Origin: Candidatus Rifleibacteriota bacterium
Lineage (GTDB): Bacteria; Riflebacteria; Ozemobacteria; Ozemobacterales; Ozemobacteraceae
Length of the DNA: 29,153 bases
NCBI GenBank assembly: GCA_029565415.1
Contig: JAKQOH010000021.1
Span: forward strand, 1-29,153
Direction of reading: 5' to 3'
Shown in pieces: positions 7,246-14,042 of the stretch. The notes beneath the pieces were generated by a model that saw only the letters and a list, made by a program, of their open reading frames with translations, was not told the origin of the DNA and did no database searches. Position 1 is the stretch's first letter. Every line of letters begins with the position of its first letter. The translations under genes were made by a program, and so were the position numbers.

Positions 7246-8580
7246 TTATTTTTCGAAAAAACTTCCGTGAACGCCGCACGTAATATATCCCCCCTTGCCC
7301 AAATCTCCTTCCGAGGAATAGGAGCATTCGGGAGTGGGGAGGTGGAGCCCGTCGCTCAGATACCCCTTGAGCAGCAGAATGCCGGCTGGACCGTAATCCT
7401 CGGGGGAAAGCGACGTCTTGGGCGTTGTATTGTCGAGGTTATAGATATCGATCGCGCTCAGCAGGATGCGCTGGTTGGCGAAACAGGCATTTTTCTGCGC
7501 CATGGTTCGCGCCCGATGGAAATTCGGGATCGCGATCGCCGCGAGCACGCTGACGGTCGAGGTGACGAGCAGCGGGTTCGCCCCATTGATCGCATCGGGG
7601 AGCCGCATCGTGATCGTGAGACCGGTTGCGGATTTTTCGATCGAGACCCGTTTGAGAAGCGCCGTGCCGATCGCGAGCATCGTCTTGCGGATCCGCCATT
7701 CGGACAAGAGAGCAGACGGCTCCATGGTCGCAACCTTCTGATCGAGAGAAGCCGACTCCTCCTGGAGTTTGGCGAGGCCGATGCTTCGGAACGAGTCGAA
7801 CAGCGACGCGCCGACCTCCACCCCGTTCGAACTTGCAAAATCGAGCCCAAGCCGCATCACACCGCTTTCGAGGGTGAATCTGCCCTGCCTGAGCGCGTTC
7901 AGCATCAGCCGGATCCCTTCGGGGGTGGTCTGGATTTTCGCCTTCAACTCGGGGTCGCGTTCGAGGAGGCGGGCGATATCGACATGCAGAAACAGCGGGG
8001 AGTTCGTCGCTCCGGCCGGCAGTTCGAGGCCTGCTTCCATCGACACGCCGCGTTCGACCAGAGCGGTGGCGGTTTTGTGCGTCGCGAGGCAGAGGGTGTC
8101 GGATGCCGCGAAAAACGCCGTCATGCGCGCACCCCGGACGAGACTCCGGTTGCCGGCGCGCACGATTCCCTCACCCCTCGAGCCCTTTTCGAGCGTGAAG
8201 AGGAGCTGGGGAAGCTGCGGAAGCAGGGCTGCCTCGTCGAACCGGCCTTTCACCGCGAACAGAAACGACTCATCCGTCAGGCTGCCCGGGGTGCCGCCGT
8301 CCAGGAGATACACGCGGAATTCGCTCAGATCGCGATCGGGCAGGAACCGGGCATGTTTCCGCACCACGTCCTCGATGTTCCGGAGCTCGTCTTTCAGCTC
8401 GGGAAACGCCGCTACGACCAGATCGGATCCGATGGCGTCCGGGGGAAACGCCACGTGCAGTGCGGCGAGAGGGGGGAGTGGCGTCCGGGAGGGGGCTTCG
8501 GCTGCGACTCCGGTGACGGACAGAAAGGCAAATGCCGCGCACAGAGCGAAGGGAAACAGGACGTTGGTGAACCGTTTCAT
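7246..8580 (-). CDS. Exported protein with a C-terminal pilin-like domain
   Basis: The product is 444 residues. The start at 8580 (MKRFTNVLF) is chosen because AAAGGAG lies 7 bases upstream; the longer frame to 8631 has no site. A signal peptide spans residues 1 to about 28. Residues ~30-335 are an unrecognised mixed alpha/beta region of repeated strands and helices, reminiscent of DUF3352-like exported proteins. The last ~100 residues, from about 343, look like a type IV pilin or pseudopilin body: VLAAIAIPNFHRARTMAQ, then ACFANQRILLSAIDIYNLDN, an LxxGYLxDGL element and a pair of cysteines in a C-terminal loop. There is no prepilin cleavage motif before this helix. It lies between the two basic-protein paralogues and has no clear promoter, so it may be read through from 9076. 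Confidence 0.75.
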   Translation of the reverse strand: MKRFTNVLFPFALCAAFAFLSVTGVAAEAPSRTPLPPLAALHVAFPPDAIGSDLVVAAFPELKDELRNIEDVVRKHARFLPDRDLSEFRVYLLDGGTPGSLTDESFLFAVKGRFDEAALLPQLPQLLFTLEKGSRGEGIVRAGNRSLVRGARMTAFFAASDTLCLATHKTATALVERGVSMEAGLELPAGATNSPLFLHVDIARLLERDPELKAKIQTTPEGIRLMLNALRQGRFTLESGVMRLGLDFASSNGVEVGASLFDSFRSIGLAKLQEESASLDQKVATMEPSALLSEWRIRKTMLAIGTALLKRVSIEKSATGLTITMRLPDAINGANPLLVTSTVSVLAAIAIPNFHRARTMAQKNACFANQRILLSAIDIYNLDNTTPKTSLSPEDYGPAGILLLKGYLSDGLHLPTPECSYSSEGDLGKGGYITCGVHGSFFEK

Positions 8581-8612
8581 GGGCGACTCCTTTGATGTCG
8601 AACCAGAACAGC

Positions 8613-8639
8613 GAACCCCCGTGCATTGCACGGGGGCTC
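8613..8639 (-). terminator. Hairpin between basic protein and pilin-tail gene (attenuator-like)
   Basis: A 9-bp stem CCCCCGTGC / GCACGGGGG with a 3-base loop (8616-8636) and partial extension outside. There is no good T run on the minus strand. It lies between the stop at 8660 and the start at 8580, so partial termination or mRNA protection is more likely than a full stop. Confidence 0.55.
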
Positions 8640-8659
8640 GATCCGTATGGCTATCCCAC

Positions 8660-9076
8660 TTACATCGGCATCGCCGGATCCGAGGGCATCGGGGCCGGAG
8701 CCGGGGTCTGGCTGGCGCCGCCGTTCGGCTTGTGATGGCGCTTCACACGAGCGAAGTGACCCTTGGTGTGCTTCTTGTTGTGGGTCTTGTAGTGGCCCTT
8801 GACCCAGACGCGCTTGGCTTTCTTGCCGGTGATCGCGGACTTGGCCTTGGTGGCGGAGTCATGAATACCATTCGATATATTGCAGCCGGCCTTCACGACG
8901 GCGCGGCGGGTCTTCTTCACGGTCATCTTGGCCTTGTGCTTCACGGCGCGCTTCACGCGGGTGAAGAAACCGACTTTCTTCTTCGAGCGGGCTTCGGCCT
9001 GGTCGGGAGCGGCGGGAATGAGAAGACCGATGGCGATCAGGGCCCCGAACAGAACCTTGGCGGTGGTCTTCAACAT
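8660..9076 (-). CDS. Small, very basic exported protein, paralogue 2
   Basis: The product is 138 residues with AAGGAGAA before the ATG. A signal peptide covers residues 1 to about 29 (cut near QAEA-R). Its mature part aligns along its whole basic region with the protein at 6711-7154: KKVGFFTRVKRAVKHK, MTVKKTRRAVVK, SAITGKK and VWVKGHYKTHNKKHTKGH are nearly the same. It differs in having one cysteine instead of three, HF for HW, and a shorter Pro/Met tail. Antisense reading frames are also conserved between the copies, so the DNA itself is similar and the duplication is probably recent or under strong constraint. Function unknown. It likely heads a unit with the 444-residue pilin-tail gene downstream. 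Confidence 0.85.
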   Translation of the reverse strand: MLKTTAKVLFGALIAIGLLIPAAPDQAEARSKKKVGFFTRVKRAVKHKAKMTVKKTRRAVVKAGCNISNGIHDSATKAKSAITGKKAKRVWVKGHYKTHNKKHTKGHFARVKRHHKPNGGASQTPAPAPMPSDPAMPM

Positions 9077-9125
9077 ATTCTTATTCTCCTTGTTCGTTGT
9101 GTCGGTCGCGTGGATCGATATTCCG

Positions 9126-9154
9126 ATTATACGAACCGACCGGGGGGTGTGGGG
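9126..9154 (-). promoter_or_regulatory. Shared-type promoter, copy 2
   Basis: On the minus strand CCCCAC (9149-9154), 17 bases, then a perfect TATAAT (9126-9131). The upstream run CCCCACACCCCCC-GGTCGGTTCG matches the copy at 7206-7234. A seven-A run lies just outside it, at 9163-9169. Confidence 0.6.
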
Positions 9155-9193
9155 AAATTCGGAAAAAAATTGTGTACCGATTCGCCGACCGGC

Positions 9194-9763
9194 TCAGAGG
9201 CGGTTTGGTTGCGGTCCGCCCAGGATCCGGTCGACCGCTCCGGCGAGGTCGGGAACGCAGGGAACGGATTCCGGAAGATCGCGGGGCCGTTCCTGCATGA
9301 TCAACACGGGGGCCACACCTGCGGCGAGAGCCATCCGCACGTCGGTCATCCGGTCGCCGACGGCCCAGGACGCCGCCGGATCGATGCCGAGCTCGGCGAT
9401 GGCCCTCAGCACGAGGCCCGGTTCGGGTTTGCGGCAGCCGCAGGATGTTCCGGCAGGCTGGCCTGCGGGGGGATGATCGGGATGATGGGGACAGATATAG
9501 ATGGCATCCGGGGCAGCACCGGACCGGGACAGTTCCCGGCTCATCTTGTCATGGATTCTTTCCAGGGCATCGGGGGGGATGATCCCCCGGGCCACCCCGG
9601 ACTGGTTCGTCACCACGACGAGAAGATACCCGGCCGCGCGGAGGCGGGCCAGCGCCTCGCCGGTGCCGGGAAACAGTTCGAAATCCTCGGGCCGTGAGAT
9701 ATAGCCCGGATCGGGGTTCAGCGTGCCGTCCCGGTCGAGAAATATGGCGGGCCGCCCGCTCAT
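9194..9763 (-). CDS. gmhB: D-glycero-D-manno-heptose 1,7-bisphosphate 7-phosphatase
   Basis: The product is 189 residues, normal for the family. It removes the 7-phosphate from heptose bisphosphate in ADP-heptose synthesis for LPS inner core (family knowledge). HAD motifs are visible: DRDGT with catalytic Asp 10 and Asp 12, VTNQSG (51-56), and a GDRMTD motif 4 near 156-161. The zinc loop Cys91-x-His93 ... Cys108-x-Cys110 is the GmhB hallmark and separates it from histidinol phosphatases without that loop, although some HisB-N enzymes share it. The start overlaps the stop of the GT9 gene by 4 bases (ATGA), so the two are translationally coupled. This pairing with a heptosyltransferase supports a role in LPS or a heptose-containing glycan. 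Confidence 0.92.
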   Translation of the reverse strand: MSGRPAIFLDRDGTLNPDPGYISRPEDFELFPGTGEALARLRAAGYLLVVVTNQSGVARGIIPPDALERIHDKMSRELSRSGAAPDAIYICPHHPDHPPAGQPAGTSCGCRKPEPGLVLRAIAELGIDPAASWAVGDRMTDVRMALAAGVAPVLIMQERPRDLPESVPCVPDLAGAVDRILGGPQPNRL

Positions 9764-10776
9764 CTATCCCCTCCATGCGGAAACAGCGAGGAATACTTCT
9801 CCCGGATGGCGCTCCAGACCAAGGCTGGGGTCAGCTCCGTCATGCAGCGGCCGTCGTCACAGGTTTCGCGGTGGCACTGGAGACACTCGAGCGTGGGGTG
9901 GTGCAGGGAGAGATGCTGGCTGCCTGTCGGAGCCACGGCGCTGCGGGTCGTCGGCCCGAACAGGGCGACCGTCGGCACGCCCAGCGCCCAGGCCAGGTTC
10001 ATCGGCCCCGTGTCGCCCGTGACGAACAGGTCGAGACGCGCCAGCAACTCGATGAACGCGCGGATCGAAAGGCTCTCATGCGTGAAAGCGAGATCCGGGC
10101 CGAGCCGCTCGAGAAGTCGCTCCGTGGCGGGCTTTTCGCCCGGACCCCAGAACAGGAGCGCTTTTCTGCCGGTCGCCGCGTGCCAGCACCGGATCAGCTC
10201 CTCGAAATGTTCCGGCGGCCAGGCTTTCGACGGGTAGGTGGCGTGTGGATTGACGCCCAGCAGCGGCCCGTCCGACAGGTGGCTCCGAACGAGGGCGCCG
10301 GCCCCATCAGCGAGGGAGGGAGTCCTCGCGAGGCGCGGATGGCCGATGTCCCCCCGGATGCCGAAGCGGGCGAAGAAATCCTGGAAGAGCAGGGTGAGAT
10401 GCTTGTTCGGATCGGGCGGGAGCCATGTCTCGTGGTAAGCGTAGCGCCGCCCCCGGTGATCGAATGCCAGACGCCTTGGGATCCCGCTCAGGAAGCTGAT
10501 CAGAGCCGTGCGCGGATTCGCGAACAGGTCGAACAGCCGGTCGAACCGCCGTTTCCGCAGGCGCCGGAGCAGGGTGACGGTCTGGAACGCCGTGGCATGG
10601 GCCGGCAGCGGGACCACTTCGACGCCCATATCATCCGGCACGATGTCGCCAAACGGGGCCTGGCACAGCAGGGAAACGGGGCGCAGTTCTTCCCGGCCCG
10701 CCAGCATCTCGAGCGACGGCAGAAGATGCACGATATCGCCCATTCCCTTGAGACGGATGATCAGCGTTCCCGGCAT
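9760..10776 (-). CDS. GT9 family glycosyltransferase (ADP-heptose:LPS heptosyltransferase-like)
   Basis: The product is 338 residues from the ATG at 10776 (MPGTLIIRLKGMGD). A longer in-frame start at 10827 adds 17 unlike residues. The family transfers heptose from ADP-heptose onto LPS core on the cytoplasmic side of the inner membrane (family knowledge). Seen: the N-terminal LIIRLKGMGDIVHLLP, which matches the GT9 opening (IxxxxxGDxxxxxP); LLGVNPHATYPSKAWPPEHFEELI; and the ligand-binding C-lobe FVTGDTGPMNLAWALGVPTVALFGPT. Two Cys-rich positions near the end (ECLQCHRETCDDGRC) match the tail often seen in GT9 enzymes. It is followed by gmhB with an ATGA overlap. Which core position it modifies is unknown. 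Confidence 0.88.
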   Translation of the reverse strand: MPGTLIIRLKGMGDIVHLLPSLEMLAGREELRPVSLLCQAPFGDIVPDDMGVEVVPLPAHATAFQTVTLLRRLRKRRFDRLFDLFANPRTALISFLSGIPRRLAFDHRGRRYAYHETWLPPDPNKHLTLLFQDFFARFGIRGDIGHPRLARTPSLADGAGALVRSHLSDGPLLGVNPHATYPSKAWPPEHFEELIRCWHAATGRKALLFWGPGEKPATERLLERLGPDLAFTHESLSIRAFIELLARLDLFVTGDTGPMNLAWALGVPTVALFGPTTRSAVAPTGSQHLSLHHPTLECLQCHRETCDDGRCMTELTPALVWSAIREKYSSLFPHGGDR

Positions 10777-10981
10777 CGGCTTCCCGTTCTCCCGTGTATG
10801 ACTTGCACCCGTCAGGGCGCTTCCCATGCGCCACTATATCAGATCCGTGCCCCCGGCGCATCTGCAGTGGACCCTGATCCCGCGGATTCCTCGAAAAAAC
10901 AGGATCGAAGAGAATCTGCGTCATTGGCGAACTTGGGGGGGCTGTTTTCGGCCGTTCTCCCCCGGCGGCCGTTGTGGTGGC

Positions 10982-11010
10982 TTGAATTTTTGATGTCGGG
11001 CGACTATACT
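10982..11010 (+). promoter_or_regulatory. Sigma-70-type promoter for the Trm112-like operon
   Basis: TTGAAT (10982-10987), a 17-base spacer and TATACT (11005-11010). Transcription would start near 11017, giving a leader of about 30 bases. Confidence 0.75.
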
Positions 11011-11033
11011 GGGGCCCACGTTCTCGGACCCTG

Positions 11034-11047
11034 GAGAGGAGCCTCTC
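11034..11047 (+). promoter_or_regulatory. Hairpin covering the ribosome binding site of the Trm112-like gene
   Basis: GAGAG (11034-11038), a 4-base loop and CTCTC (11043-11047) form a 5-bp stem. It includes part of the AGGAG site and abuts the ATG at 11048. It could limit or tune initiation; the stem is short. Confidence 0.4.
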
Positions 11048-11242
11048 ATGCCGATCAAGAAAGAACTTCTCGAGATTCTCGCGTGCCCGGCCTGCCGCGG
11101 CGACATCTCGTACGATGACGCGAAGGATACGCTCAACTGCAACGCATGCCACCGGCGATACCCGATCCGGGACGACATCCCGGTGATGCTCGTCGACGAG
11201 GCGACGATTCCCGACGAAGGGGAGAAGCCCAACAAATCATGA
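11048..11242 (+). CDS. Trm112/YcaR-like small zinc-ribbon protein
   Basis: The product is 64 residues. It begins with the diagnostic LLEILACPACRGDI (CxxC at residues 14 and 17), has a second Cys pair in LNCNACHRRYPI and the DDIPVML segment, all typical of the Trm112/UPF0434 family. Eukaryotic and archaeal Trm112 activate methyltransferases; bacterial members are poorly defined (family knowledge). Both CxxC pairs are kept, so a bound zinc is likely. Its stop overlaps the start of the next gene (ATGA), so it is coupled to the TIM-barrel isomerase. Confidence 0.88.
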   Translation: MPIKKELLEILACPACRGDISYDDAKDTLNCNACHRRYPIRDDIPVMLVDEATIPDEGEKPNKS

Positions 11243-12039
11243 CTGCCCCCGCACTCTACGTCAATCTCGCTTACCGCCACATGAACGCGGAAGAGCTCGA
11301 TTTTCTCGCCATCCAGAATCTCCAGCCCGAGCTGTATTTCTCCGGGGACGAGATCGACCGGCTCTCTCCGGCAGATTTCGAAACGCTTCGCAAGGATGTT
11401 TCCTCCCGCGGATTCCGGCCGATCCTGCATGCGCCCTTCTACGACCTGAACCTTGGCGCTCACGATCCCAGGGTGCGTGCCGTCAGCCTCGAGCGGCTTC
11501 TCTGGGCCGTCGATACCGCGAAATCCTTCGGGGCGGGCCAGCTCGTCGTCCATCCCGGGTACGGACCGTTCGTTTTCGGGAAGAATTTCCCCCACTGGTT
11601 CGGCCGCGCGAAGCCGCAGATCGACCGCCTGGTCGACCATGCCCGCTCGGCCGGCGTCAAGCTCGCCTTCGAGAATATCTACGATGCCACCCCCGACGAT
11701 CTGGCCGCCCTGGTCGAACCGTATCCGGAAACGGTTGCCGGCATCTGTTTCGACACGGGACATTTCAACCTGTTTTCCGAGGTGTCCCTGAAAAACTGGC
11801 TCGAGATGCTCGGGACGCGGCTTTTCGAGCTGCACCTCCACGACAATCTCGGCTCGGATGACGACCACATCGCCGTCGGCGACGGTACCGTCAAATACGG
11901 GCCGCTGATCGCCTGGCTGAACGCCCGTGATGCCGCCAAACGGCCTCTGCTCACCCTGGAAATGGAGCAGAAGACCCACGTCATCAAATCCGTTCCGCGG
12001 GTGCGCGGCTGGTTCGAAGCTCCTCCCGAAACCCTCTGA
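11239..12039 (+). CDS. Sugar phosphate isomerase/epimerase-like TIM-barrel protein
   Basis: The product is 266 residues from the ATG at 11239, which overlaps the previous stop by 4 bases; the frame is open further upstream but only inside the Trm112 gene. The fold is the xylose isomerase-like/AP endonuclease 2 TIM barrel: ILHAPFYDLNLG near residue 60, AGQLVVHPGYGP, KLAFENIYDA (metal-binding Glu), GICFDTGHFNLFS (Asp/His metal ligands), LFELHLHDNLG..DDHIAVGDGTV and LLTLEME at the end. These conserved His/Asp/Glu residues form a divalent-metal site. Family members include isomerases, epimerases and endonuclease IV. The LHDN..D.H...G.G pattern fits the sugar isomerase group; substrate unknown. 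Ends at a hairpin terminator. Confidence 0.85.
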   Translation: MTAPALYVNLAYRHMNAEELDFLAIQNLQPELYFSGDEIDRLSPADFETLRKDVSSRGFRPILHAPFYDLNLGAHDPRVRAVSLERLLWAVDTAKSFGAGQLVVHPGYGPFVFGKNFPHWFGRAKPQIDRLVDHARSAGVKLAFENIYDATPDDLAALVEPYPETVAGICFDTGHFNLFSEVSLKNWLEMLGTRLFELHLHDNLGSDDDHIAVGDGTVKYGPLIAWLNARDAAKRPLLTLEMEQKTHVIKSVPRVRGWFEAPPETL

Positions 12040-12049
12040 AACGCCGTTT

Positions 12050-12087
12050 CTCCCGGGATGTTTCGCATGAAACACCCCGGAGCTTTT
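12050..12087 (+). terminator. Terminator after the TIM-barrel gene
   Basis: An imperfect 12-bp stem (12050-12063 with 12070-12082) with one bulged C, one A-C mismatch and a 6-base loop, followed by C and TTTT (12084-12087). It fits the plus strand and touches the stop of the convergent pilin gene. Confidence 0.75.
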
Positions 12088-12635
12088 CAGCGCCGGGTGA
12101 TTCGCTCGGTCCGCAGGGTCCGGACCGTGTCGATGTTCACGGGTTTTCCCGTTCGGCCGGCATACTCGGCATGCGCCTTGATCTGGAGAACCTCCACGTT
12201 CCACCGGTTGTCCGTCATCAGGCGCATCTCGGTGAGCCAGAGCCTGATCGGCCGTTCATTGAACGAGGAGCGGGAGGCGGCGAAGCCGTTCGTCTTATAC
12301 TCGATGAACTCCGGGGCGGCGATCGAAAATTCGGACAGCGGGCCGGTCGTGTCCTGCCAGAAGGACAGGTTCGTCGAGGAGGATGCCTGGAACCTCCAGG
12401 AGTTGTAGAAATCCGCCGGAAACTTCTGGAACTTGAGCAGGGCGATCTCGGTGAGCCCCGTCGAGAGGTAATGCAGCCGGACGCGCTCGTCGATGATATC
12501 GGTCTGGGGGCGGGACTTCCCGACCAGGCCGCTGTACGCGATCGCGAACTGGAGGAGAAGGACGCCGAAAACGAGCGCCAGGATGATCGCCGTTCCCCGG
12601 CGGTTATGACTCGAATGATATATATGTGAAATCAT
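12087..12635 (-). CDS. PilX/GspK-like minor pilin
   Basis: The product is 182 residues; GAGGAG lies before the ATG, 3 bases after the preceding stop. A short basic N-terminus ending RRG is followed by a hydrophobic helix (TAIILALVFGVLLLQFAIAYSG). This looks like a class III signal with Gly at -1. Position 5 after the cut is Leu rather than Glu, as in GspK/PilX-type minor pilins, which cap the tip complex (family knowledge). The rest is a small alpha/beta body with no recognisable domain. It is last in a run of three minor-pilin genes, so with its neighbours it probably primes or caps a type IV pilus or pseudopilus. Confidence 0.75.
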   Translation of the reverse strand: MISHIYHSSHNRRGTAIILALVFGVLLLQFAIAYSGLVGKSRPQTDIIDERVRLHYLSTGLTEIALLKFQKFPADFYNSWRFQASSSTNLSFWQDTTGPLSEFSIAAPEFIEYKTNGFAASRSSFNERPIRLWLTEMRLMTDNRWNVEVLQIKAHAEYAGRTGKPVNIDTVRTLRTERITRR

Positions 12636-12638
12636 ATA

Positions 12639-13169
12639 TCAACTCCTCAGATCGGCCCGGAAGGTGACGAGGGTGTAGAACCGTCGCGCCGTCCCGCCCT
12701 TGTCGATCCAGCTCACCTCGAGAGTGTAGGTGTGAACGAGGTTGTTGTAGGCGACATTCCGGTTCGTGAATGTCCAGGTCTTCGGGTCCGCCGGATTCCC
12801 GACGGCCAGGTTCCGGACGGGGACGCGAAAGATCCCGGGCCGGTCGGACACGGTGAGGACGGAGGTATACGTCACCCCCTCGATGGTTTCGGGGCCGAGG
12901 GTGAGGCTGACGCCCGGGGTGGCGATGGGGACGTCGATGGGCGTTCCGAGATTCGGGACGAAGAATTCGAAGGGGAAATGGAGGCTGGTGTTGAGCTTTT
13001 CCTGGCACAGGTTCATGGCTCTCACCACCGTGTCCTCCTTGACCGTCGCCTTGACCGACGTGCCCAGGGCGCCCATGATCGGCATGAAGGAAATGGCGAT
13101 GATGAACATCGCGATCATGATCTCGGTGAGGGTCACGCCCCGTTGGCGGGCGGCAGGAGGGTGCGGCAT
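12639..13169 (-). CDS. PilV/GspI-like minor pilin
   Basis: The product is 176 residues. The ATG at 13169 overlaps the preceding stop by one base (TGATG) and has GGGAGG upstream; the longer frame lies inside the preceding gene. The prepilin peptidase site is clear: RQRG cut before VTLTEIMIAMFIIAISFMPIMG, with Glu at position 5. A single helix leads into a beta-rich body with LCQEKLNTSLHF at about residue 55, a segment much like the LAQxxLE region of PilV/GspI proteins, and an ending rich in beta strands. It should be cleaved and methylated by a PilD-type peptidase and join the pilus tip (family knowledge). Coupled by overlap and spacing to both neighbours. Confidence 0.85.
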   Translation of the reverse strand: MPHPPAARQRGVTLTEIMIAMFIIAISFMPIMGALGTSVKATVKEDTVVRAMNLCQEKLNTSLHFPFEFFVPNLGTPIDVPIATPGVSLTLGPETIEGVTYTSVLTVSDRPGIFRVPVRNLAVGNPADPKTWTFTNRNVAYNNLVHTYTLEVSWIDKGGTARRFYTLVTFRADLRS

Positions 13170-13942
13170 CACAGGCCTCCCGCGGAGAAGGATGCCGTCT
13201 GGACTTCGAGCCGGCTGACGATCTTCTGGATGACATGGGTTTTGTCGTGGTGGGGATTGGGATGCTTGAACTCCAGGGTGAGGCTGAGAAGGCTCTCCGA
13301 GGCGACGCCGCCGGTGTGTGAAATGACCAGGTTCGAGCATTCGGTGACTTCCATGATGTCGGGATCCCCGCCGAGACGGAAGGTGCCGGGGGTGGGCCCG
13401 CCCGCCTGGTTGAAGCGGGACAGGGTCGGTGCCCCGTTCGGGAAGAAGGGAAAGGATGTGCCGGCGAAAAACGTGTGGTTGACGTTCGTCGTCGAAATCA
13501 TCTGCAGGTTGAAGAGGCCTGCCTGGCCGGGCGTGGGAATGGCGCGGAGCCCCTGGTAGGCCAGGAGGCCGGGCGTCGTGCCGATGCTGGGCTTGCAGAT
13601 CACGAACAGCAGCAGTCGGGTCGTGGCGTTTCCGATCGTGGACCGGTTGATGGTGCCGTTGACGAACCCGAGCCGGGACAGGGACTCGGTCAGTTGGGGC
13701 GAGCCGGTCGGATCGACCACGGCCGCATGGGAAGCCTGTTCCAGCCGCTCCTTGAGGATGGCCAGGAATCGTTCGCCGTCCTTCTGTTTCTGGAATTTCC
13801 AGCTGCCGGCCTGAAACATGCCGCTGCCCATGCGGTACAGCGTGAAAAGCCCCCCGAGGAACAGGGAAAAGACGGCCGCTGCGACGAGGACTTCGACGAG
13901 AGTGAAGCCTGTGCGGCTGTTGGTCGGACGTTCCGTGTTCAT
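13169..13942 (-). CDS. PilW/GspJ-like minor pilin
   Basis: The product is 257 residues with CGGAGC before the ATG. The leader MNTERPTNSRTG precedes FTLVEVLVAAAVFSLFLGGLF, a textbook prepilin site with Gly -1, Phe +1 and Glu +5. The body is longer than average and includes FQKQKDGERFLAILKERLEQASH near residue 45, typical of PilW/GspJ, then a long beta-rich C-terminus. It is the first of three tandem minor pilins (PilW-, PilV-, PilX-like), an order seen in type IV pilus minor pilin operons (family knowledge). No major pilin, pilus ATPase or platform gene is in the window, so the machine must be encoded elsewhere. Confidence 0.85.
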   Translation of the reverse strand: MNTERPTNSRTGFTLVEVLVAAAVFSLFLGGLFTLYRMGSGMFQAGSWKFQKQKDGERFLAILKERLEQASHAAVVDPTGSPQLTESLSRLGFVNGTINRSTIGNATTRLLLFVICKPSIGTTPGLLAYQGLRAIPTPGQAGLFNLQMISTTNVNHTFFAGTSFPFFPNGAPTLSRFNQAGGPTPGTFRLGGDPDIMEVTECSNLVISHTGGVASESLLSLTLEFKHPNPHHDKTHVIQKIVSRLEVQTASFSAGGL

Positions 13943-13991
13943 GTGGCTGCTCCGGATGTCTGCCGTCGCCCGGGAAAAAGCTCGAAAGCCT

Positions 13992-14024
13992 GGGCCCCTC
14001 CGGTACTGTACTCCGGAAGGGCCC
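13992..14024 (-). terminator. Hairpin between adhesin and minor pilin genes
   Basis: GGGCCCCTCCGGTA (13992-14005) pairs imperfectly with 14009-14024. On the minus strand the stem is followed by GGCTTTCGAGCTTTTT. This may be a partial terminator or attenuator that lowers pilin expression relative to the adhesin; the T run is displaced, so termination is uncertain. Confidence 0.5.
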
Positions 14025-14042
14025 GCCTTGTCGAGAACACGA

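Noticed and set aside
9155..9193. T-run and weak GC pairing after gmhB as a terminator
   Set aside because: The only stem is four bases and lies far from the seven-T run; the run is better seen as an AT-rich element near the basic-protein promoter.
6874..9697. Long plus-strand frames (573 and 642 residues)
   Set aside because: They shadow the basic-protein pair, the pilin-tail gene and gmhB. Their mutual resemblance simply mirrors the duplication on the other strand.
10921..12204. 427-residue minus-strand frame
   Set aside because: Antisense to the Trm112-like and TIM-barrel genes, which have clear motifs, overlapping start and stop and a promoter.
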